A DNA stretch of 64,000 nucleotides from Candidatus Intricatilinea gracilis (GTDB taxonomy: Bacteria; Pseudomonadota; Gammaproteobacteria; Burkholderiales; Burkholderiaceae_C): the NCBI GenBank assembly GCA_016702605.1, contig JADJDQ010000002.1:145001-209000 (forward strand), read 5' to 3'. The stretch's first letter is position 1. Every line of letters starts with the position of its first letter. Positions 59,245-64,000 of this stretch are shown piece after piece. Below the pieces are notes generated by a model, which did no database searches, was not told the origin of the DNA, and was given only the letters and a program-made list of their open reading frames with translations. The position numbers were made by a program, and so were the translations under genes.

Positions 59245-60377
59245 GCCTTGCCCTCCTTGCGTGAACGGAACAGCCCGACGATGCCGTTCGGCAGGAACAG
59301 CGTGACGGCGATGAACAGCGCACCCAGGAAGTACAGCCAGAACTCCGGGAACACCTGCGTGAACCAGCTCTTGGCGCCGTTGACGAAGAAGGCGCCGACG
59401 ATGGGCCCTATGAGTGTGGCACGCCCGCCCACTGCCGCCCAGATCGCGATCTCGATCGATGCCGCCGGGCTCATCTCGCCGGGGTTGATGATGCCCACCT
59501 GCGGCACGTAGAGCGCACCGGCCACGCCACACATCACGGCGCTAAGTGTCCAGATGCTGAGCTTGTAAGCCAAGGGGTTGTAGCCGGTGAACATGACGCG
59601 GCTTTCTGCGTCACGGATGGCCTGCAGCACGCGGCCGTATTTGCTGTTCACGATGGCGCGCGCCATGAGGTAGAAGCCGATCAGCGTGAGCCCCGTCAGC
59701 ACGAACAGCACCATGCGCGTCGATGGCTGCGCGATGGGAATACCCAGGATGCGCTTGAAGTCGGTGAAGCCGTTATTGCCGCCGAAACCCGTCTCGTTGC
59801 GGAAGAAGAGCAGCATGGCGGCAAACGTCATGGCCTGCGTGATGATGCTGAAGTACACCCCCTTGATGCGCGACCTGAAGGCGAAGTAGCCGAACACATA
59901 GGCGATCACGCCGGGCAGCAGCACCACCAGCAACATCTGACCGAGGAAGCTGTCCGACACGGCCCAGTGCCAGGGAAAGGTCTTCCAGTTCAGGAAGACC
60001 ATGAAGTCCGGCATGTCGGCGTGGTACTGGCCGTCGCGGCCGATCTGGCGCATCAGGTACATGCCCATGGCGTAGCCACCGAGCGCGAAGAACAGCCCGT
60101 GGCCCAGCGACAGGATGCCGGTGTAGCCCCAGATCAGGTCCATGGCCAGCGCGCAGATGGCGTAACACATGATCTTGCCGATCAGCGCCACGTAGTAGTC
60201 CGACAAGTGCAGCAAGCTGCCCTCCGGCACCATCAGGTTGAGCACAGGCACCAGCACGGCCACGATGAGCAGCGCGCTGAATACCGCCGACCAACCCTTG
60301 GGGCCGAGCAACAAGCCACGGCGTGAGGACAACATGGACACGGGAGATTCGTTTGAGTTCACGGCGACGGTGCTCAT
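59241..60377 (-). CDS. urtC: Urea ABC transporter permease UrtC
   Basis: LivM-type membrane subunit, 378 residues, about ten helices. Characteristic segments are 'LIWGYTGILSLGHGLFFALG', 'YFAFRSRIKGVYFSIITQAM', 'ETGFGGNNGFTDFKRILG' and 'GRVLQAIRDAESRVMFTGYN'. It forms the channel with UrtB. The ATG at 60377 overlaps the end of urtB by 4 nt, and its stop overlaps urtD, so B, C and D are translationally coupled. Confidence 0.95.
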   Translation of the reverse strand: MSTVAVNSNESPVSMLSSRRGLLLGPKGWSAVFSALLIVAVLVPVLNLMVPEGSLLHLSDYYVALIGKIMCYAICALAMDLIWGYTGILSLGHGLFFALGGYAMGMYLMRQIGRDGQYHADMPDFMVFLNWKTFPWHWAVSDSFLGQMLLVVLLPGVIAYVFGYFAFRSRIKGVYFSIITQAMTFAAMLLFFRNETGFGGNNGFTDFKRILGIPIAQPSTRMVLFVLTGLTLIGFYLMARAIVNSKYGRVLQAIRDAESRVMFTGYNPLAYKLSIWTLSAVMCGVAGALYVPQVGIINPGEMSPAASIEIAIWAAVGGRATLIGPIVGAFFVNGAKSWFTQVFPEFWLYFLGALFIAVTLFLPNGIVGLFRSRKEGKA

Positions 60378-62020
60378 GCTTCTGCGCTCCGGCCTTTCAT
60401 GGCGAAGATGCCTTGCGGGCGCTTCTGGATGAAGACAACGATGAAGACCAGCACCATGATCTTGGCCAGCACGGCGCCGGCCACACCTTCGAGCAGCTTG
60501 TTCAGCACCCCCAGGCCCAGCGCGGCGTAGACCGTTCCGGCGAGTTGCCCGACACCGCCCAGCACCACGACCATGAAGCTGTCGACGATGTAGCCCTGGC
60601 CCAGGTCGGGCCCCACATTGCCCACCTGGCTGAGCGCACAACCGGCCAGGCCGGCAATGCCCGCACCGAGCGAGAAGGCGTACATGTCGATGCGTGCCGT
60701 GTTGACACCCATACAAGCGGCCATGCGGCGGTTCTGGGTGACACCCCGTACGAACAGGCCCAGGCGTGTGCGGGCGATCAGCAGCGCCACACCACCCAGC
60801 ACCAGCAGCGCAAACACCATCAGCGCGATGCGGTTGTAGGGCAGCGTGAGGTTGCTCATCACCGCGATGCCGCCCGACAACCAGGCCGGGTTCTCGACCG
60901 GCACGTTCTGCGCGCCAAACACCGTGCGCACCGTCTGCATCAGCACCAGGCTGATGCCCCAGGTGGCCAGCAGTGTTTCGAGCGGACGGCCGTACAACCA
61001 GCGGATGACACTGCGTTCGAGCGCTGCGCCCACCAGCGCTGCGGTGAGAAACGACACCGGGATCGCTGCCACGATGTACCAGTCGAACCAGCCCTCGAAG
61101 TAGGTGCGAAACAGGTTCTGCACCACATAGGTGGCGTAGGCGCCCACCATCATCAACTCGCCGTGAGCCATGTTGATGACACCCATCAGGCCGTAGGTGA
61201 TGGCCAGACCCAGGGCCACCAGCAGCAGGATCGAGCCCAGGCTCAGGCCGGTGAAGATCACGCCCAGCCGTTCACCCCAGGCCAGGCGCGGTTCGACCGC
61301 GGCCAGCGAGGTCATCAGCGCACCACGCACCTCGGCATCGGGTTCGACACTCGTGGCCAGGCGTTCCTGGATCAGGCTCTTGACGGTGGACAGGTGGCTG
61401 GCACCCAGCGCCTTGGCGGCTTCCAGCCGTTTGGCCTTGTCACTGCCCGACACCAGGATGGTGGCGCGCATGCCTTCGAGTTGTTCCTTCAGGCCCGCGT
61501 CGGTCTCGACGGCCAGGGCCTTCTCGATCAATGGCAACTGAGCTTCGAGCAACTGCGTCTTGCTCAGTTCGGCAAGTGCGGCGCGGCGCACCTTGGCATC
61601 CGGCGACACGAGCTTCAAGCTGCCCATGGCGGCTTCGAGCGCACCCCGCATGCGGTTGTTGTTGACGACGTCTTCGGCGCCTTCAGGCAGCGTGGCCTCG
61701 GCACCGGTGGTGGCATCGACGGCCTTGCCGTCGCGCACGAGATAGGTCTTGTCGGCGGTGACCTTGACGGCGTCGTCGAGCAGCGCCTGCACGAAGGCCG
61801 CGAGTGTGGTGTCGCCTTCCTTGAGTGCGACGGAAAGTGCAGCGATGCGGTCGTCGGTTTCACCCGCGGCGATGGCGCGCGCCTGCGGGGCAGACAGCGC
61901 ATGCGCCTGGCCAGGCGCCATCAGCAAGGTGGTCAATGCCGCCACGGCCATCAGCAGCATCATGGTCGTGCGACCACGCCAGGTGCGTCGCAAGGAGCAA
62001 CTCAGGTCGTAGGGTGACAT
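60374..62020 (-). CDS. urtB: Urea ABC transporter permease UrtB
   Basis: LivH-type membrane subunit, 548 residues. UrtB proteins carry an extra N-terminal periplasmic part, seen here: signal peptide around residues 18-41 ('MMLLMAVAALTTLLMAPG'), then about 200 helical residues ('DDRIAALSVALKEGDTTLAA', 'LVSPDAKVRRAALAELSK'), then the permease core ('LGLAITYGLMGVINMAHGEL', 'GALERSVIRWLYGRP'-like segment). The start at 62020 is favoured by a G-rich stretch just upstream; a Met 19 codons later (61963) is possible. An intrinsic terminator lies in its leader. Confidence 0.93.
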   Translation of the reverse strand: MSPYDLSCSLRRTWRGRTTMMLLMAVAALTTLLMAPGQAHALSAPQARAIAAGETDDRIAALSVALKEGDTTLAAFVQALLDDAVKVTADKTYLVRDGKAVDATTGAEATLPEGAEDVVNNNRMRGALEAAMGSLKLVSPDAKVRRAALAELSKTQLLEAQLPLIEKALAVETDAGLKEQLEGMRATILVSGSDKAKRLEAAKALGASHLSTVKSLIQERLATSVEPDAEVRGALMTSLAAVEPRLAWGERLGVIFTGLSLGSILLLVALGLAITYGLMGVINMAHGELMMVGAYATYVVQNLFRTYFEGWFDWYIVAAIPVSFLTAALVGAALERSVIRWLYGRPLETLLATWGISLVLMQTVRTVFGAQNVPVENPAWLSGGIAVMSNLTLPYNRIALMVFALLVLGGVALLIARTRLGLFVRGVTQNRRMAACMGVNTARIDMYAFSLGAGIAGLAGCALSQVGNVGPDLGQGYIVDSFMVVVLGGVGQLAGTVYAALGLGVLNKLLEGVAGAVLAKIMVLVFIVVFIQKRPQGIFAMKGRSAEA

Positions 62021-62053
62021 TCCCACCAGCCCATCATGAAGAGTTCGGAGTAC

Positions 62054-62078
62054 AAAAAAATGGCCGGCTAGGCCGGCC
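62054..62078 (-). terminator. Intrinsic terminator/attenuator between urtA and urtB
   Basis: Read on the minus strand after urtA: GGCCGGC-CTA-GCCGGCC (7-bp perfect stem, 62078 down to 62062) followed by A and seven T (62061-62054). This is a textbook rho-independent terminator placed 34 nt before the urtB ATG. It should let the binding protein be made in excess over the membrane subunits. Confidence 0.8.
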
Positions 62079-62091
62079 CGGGTCGGGTGCA

Positions 62092-62112
62092 CCGAAGGTT
62101 TCAGACCTTCGG
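62092..62112 (-). other. Second hairpin upstream of the urtA-urtB terminator
   Basis: CCGAAGGT (62092-62099) pairs with ACCTTCGG (62105-62112) around a 5-nt loop, 13 nt before the terminator hairpin. There is no T-run. It may stabilise the 3' end of the urtA mRNA against exonucleases. A third GC-rich stem (GCCGCCC with GGGCGGC) lies nearby around 62130-62147. Confidence 0.45.
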
Positions 62113-62199
62113 CTCACACCGTCCACACACGCCGCCCAGCGGGGCGGCCATCGGCTGGCGATGGCCTCGCAGGCGGCGTGCCTGCTGCGGTAGCAGTGA

Positions 62200-63486
62200 C
62201 TACTTCTTGGCAGCGACGACCGGCTCGTCCTTCTTGCCCTTGTTCTCGGGGATGAAGGGGCTCCAGGGCTGGGCCTTGACCGGACCCGGCGTCTTCCACA
62301 CCACATTGAACTGGCCGTCGGCCTTGACTTCACCGATGAACACCGGCTTGTGCAGGTGATGGTTCTTGGCGTCCATGGTGGAGGTGAAACCACCTGGGGC
62401 CTTGTAGGTCTGGCCAGCCATGGCGGCGATGACCTTGTCGGTATCGGTCGACTTGGCCTTGGTCACGGCCTGGGCCCACATGTTGAAGCCGATGTAGGTG
62501 GCTTCCATCGGGTCGTTGGTGAGCGGCTTGTCCTTGTGACCGGCGATGCCCTTGGCCTTGGCGTAGTCGCCCCACTTCTTGACGAACTCGGTGTTGGCCG
62601 GGCTCTTGATCGACATGAAGTAGTTCCAGGCGGCCAGGTGGCCGACCAGCGGCTTGGTGTCCACGCCGCGCAGCTCTTCTTCACCCACGCTGAACGCCAC
62701 CACCGGCACGTCGGTCGCCTTCAGGCCCTGGTTGCCCAGTTCCTTGTAGAAGGGCACGTTGGAGTCACCGTTGATGGTCGACACCACGGCAGTCTTCTTG
62801 CCTTCGGAAGCGAACTTCTTGATCTTGGCGATGATCGACTGGTAGTCGGCGTGGCCGAACGGGGTGTATTCCTCGATGATGTCCTCGTCCTTCACACCCT
62901 TGCTGTGCAGGAAGGAACGCAGGATCTTGTTGGTGGTACGCGGGTAGACGTAGTCGGTGCCCAGCAGCACGAAGCGCTTGGCGCTGCCGCCATCCTTGCT
63001 CATCAGGTATTCGACGGCCGGGATCGCTTGCTGATTCGGAGCAGCGCCTGTGTAGAACACGTTCTTGCTGAGCTCTTCACCTTCGTACTGCACGGGATAG
63101 AACAGCAGGCCGTTGAGTTCTTCGTAGACCGGCAGCACCGACTTGCGGCTCACCGAGGTCCAGCAACCGAAGGTCACGGCAACCTTGTCCTGCGTCAGCA
63201 GCTGCTTGGCCTTTTCGGCGAACAGCGGCCAGTTCGACGCGGGGTCGACGACCACGGGCTCGAGCTTCTTGCCCAGCAGGCCGCCCTTGGCGTTGATCTC
63301 GTCGATCGCCATCAGCACGGTGTCCTTGAGGACCGTTTCCGAGATGGCCATGGTGCCCGACAGCGAATGCAGCACGCCGACCTTGATGGTGTCGGCGGCC
63401 TGCGCCCACATCGGCAGGGCAATGGCGCTGACACCGATGGCGACGGCGCTCAGGCGTTGAGCAAATTGGCGACGGGTAGCTTGCAT
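62200..63486 (-). CDS. urtA: Urea ABC transporter substrate-binding protein UrtA
   Basis: Periplasmic urea-binding protein, 428 residues. The signal peptide has a Tat-like 'TRRQFAQRLSAVAIGVSA', and the mature part starts 'ADTIKVGVLHSLSGTMAISE'. UrtA-specific segments are 'VTFGCWTSVSRKSVLPVYEE', 'LLFYPVQYEGEE' and 'NDPMEATYIGFNMWAQAV'. AGGAG lies 10 nt before the ATG at 63486. It is the first gene of the operon; the 266-nt region upstream separates it from a sensor-kinase gene on the same strand. Nitrogen control is expected for this operon, but I see no clear sigma-54 site. Confidence 0.95.
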   Translation of the reverse strand: MQATRRQFAQRLSAVAIGVSAIALPMWAQAADTIKVGVLHSLSGTMAISETVLKDTVLMAIDEINAKGGLLGKKLEPVVVDPASNWPLFAEKAKQLLTQDKVAVTFGCWTSVSRKSVLPVYEELNGLLFYPVQYEGEELSKNVFYTGAAPNQQAIPAVEYLMSKDGGSAKRFVLLGTDYVYPRTTNKILRSFLHSKGVKDEDIIEEYTPFGHADYQSIIAKIKKFASEGKKTAVVSTINGDSNVPFYKELGNQGLKATDVPVVAFSVGEEELRGVDTKPLVGHLAAWNYFMSIKSPANTEFVKKWGDYAKAKGIAGHKDKPLTNDPMEATYIGFNMWAQAVTKAKSTDTDKVIAAMAGQTYKAPGGFTSTMDAKNHHLHKPVFIGEVKADGQFNVVWKTPGPVKAQPWSPFIPENKGKKDEPVVAAKK

Positions 63487-63752
63487 GGGCGAATGCTCCT
63501 GGGGTTGAACTGAGGGTGATTCCGTTGGGAGATATCTGGAACGGATGCACTCAGTGTGTGCGCCAGGGGCAGGTCGTGAAATACGACGGATGGCGTAGCA
63601 AGCAGGTGGTGCAGACAAGGTGTTCATGCACCAGATGCAGCCACTTGCTGCACCGCAAGGCTGCACGGGGTGAGTCGAATCCGGCCGTCACGTTCCGGCA
63701 GTCATCGCACCTCAAAGTGCTGGCGGCTTCGCCGCACGACCGCCGGCCCGGC
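63487..63752. promoter_or_regulatory. Upstream region of urtA
   Basis: The 266-nt region should hold the urt promoter. It contains repeated TGCA words and an imperfect inverted repeat (GGTGCAGACAAG near 63609 facing CTTGCTGCACC near 63647) that could be a regulator site. A GGCGGCTTCGCCGC-type small hairpin near 63722-63735 lies just after the kinase stop. No consensus sigma-54 element (GG-N10-GC) was found by eye. Confidence 0.35.
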
Positions 63753-64000
63753 TCAGACTGCCGGCCAACTCACGGTCGCGTTCAGTCCGCCCAGCGTTGC
63801 CGACTTGCCGAGTCGTACCTCGGCACCGTGCACTGCGGCAATACGTTTGACGATGGACCAGCCCAGGCCGCTGCCGCCCTGGCCGCTGCCCAGCACGCGA
63901 AAGAAGCGTTCGCCGACGCGGGCGCGGTCGGTGTCGGTGATGCCGGGGCCACTGTCCTGCACCGACAGCTGCACGGCCGAGCCGCCGCGGGTGATCGCCA
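63753..64000 (-). CDS. Two-component sensor histidine kinase (C-terminal fragment)
   Basis: Only the last 81 codons are in the window. They form the end of a HATPase_c domain: the G1 box 'DSGPGITDTDRARVGERFFR' and the G2 box 'GSGLGWSIVKRIAAVHGAEV', ending 'LNATVSWPAV'. The pattern matches EnvZ/QseC/TctE-like kinases. Sensor, transmembrane and H-box parts lie beyond the right edge. It is upstream of and parallel to urtA, but a role in urea control is not shown. Confidence 0.85.
   Translation of the reverse strand, partial: AITRGGSAVQLSVQDSGPGITDTDRARVGERFFRVLGSGQGGSGLGWSIVKRIAAVHGAEVRLGKSATLGGLNATVSWPAV

Noticed and set aside
57322..59511. Long plus-strand frame of 729 codons across urtE and urtD
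   Set aside because: It is antisense to two clear ABC ATPases with all motifs present.
63487..63752. Sigma-54 promoter expected before urtA
   Set aside because: Candidate GG and GC pairs are not separated by the required 10 nt; no acceptable site was found by eye.
1..64000. CRISPR arrays, prophage, insertion sequences or integrative elements
   Set aside because: No direct-repeat/spacer array, transposase or phage structural genes were seen. The Xer recombinase at the left edge is a housekeeping type.

Overview
The window is GC-rich DNA from a free-living betaproteobacterium, most likely of the order Burkholderiales (Leptothrix/Rubrivivax/Ideonella type). The evidence is the dense coding, two solo tricarboxylate-type (Bug/TctC) binding proteins, a Burkholderiales-style purine-degradation cluster, the urtABCDE urea importer and a PEP-CTERM protein. 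The genus is an inference. No rRNA, tRNA, CRISPR array or insertion sequence was recognised.

Layout. 0-9.7 kb: housekeeping genes (end of a Xer recombinase, Bug binding protein, AEC transporter, queG/tsaE divergent pair, amidase amiC, DedA protein, mutL). 9.8-22.7 kb: one co-directional chemosensory cluster (receptor, CheY, STAS protein, CheA, receptor, CheW, receptor, CheW, CheR, CheD, CheB). It faces a large, degenerate GspE/PilB-like ATPase (22.7-26.0 kb). 26.3-33.9 kb: sugar kinase, CoA-transferase, 8-oxoguanine deaminase, a histidine-kinase-like membrane protein without kinase residues, and glycerate kinase. 34.1-38.4 kb: rhodanese, an ECF sigma/anti-sigma operon with a lipoprotein, an orphan anti-sigma paralogue, and an exported protein that shares the ECF promoter motif. 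38.6-53.6 kb: purine breakdown and nucleobase uptake, as two divergent transcription units around a GntR regulator. The leftward unit is uraH, a Bug protein, puuD and a permease. The rightward unit is gntR, puuE, a uraD-allC fusion, an M20 peptidase, an ABC importer, a deaminase, a 2OG-Fe(II) oxygenase and ureD. 53.9-64 kb: PEP-CTERM protein, GST, flavoprotein, then urtABCDE on the minus strand and the end of a sensor kinase.

How the genes fit together. From about 29 to 63 kb most genes concern nitrogen recovery: 8-oxoguanine to urate, urate to hydroxyisourate, OHCU, allantoin, allantoate and ureidoglycolate, plus urea uptake and use of glyoxylate-derived glycerate. Xanthine dehydrogenase, the ureidoglycolate enzyme and the urease subunits are absent from the window although ureD is present.

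The most unusual signals are: (1) 30-residue-period RLG repeats like those of the MshEN c-di-GMP-binding domain, present both inside CheA and four times in the neighbouring GspE-like protein, whose ATPase has lost key residues; (2) an identical two-part ECF promoter (TGGAATAAA-N15-GTTTAC) before the lipoprotein-sigma-anti-sigma operon and before a separate exported protein; (3) a 12-bp palindrome between uraH and gntR whose two halves can be the -10 elements of the two divergent promoters; (4) a 14-bp inverted repeat abutting the start codons of both dedA and mutL, suggesting leaderless mRNAs.
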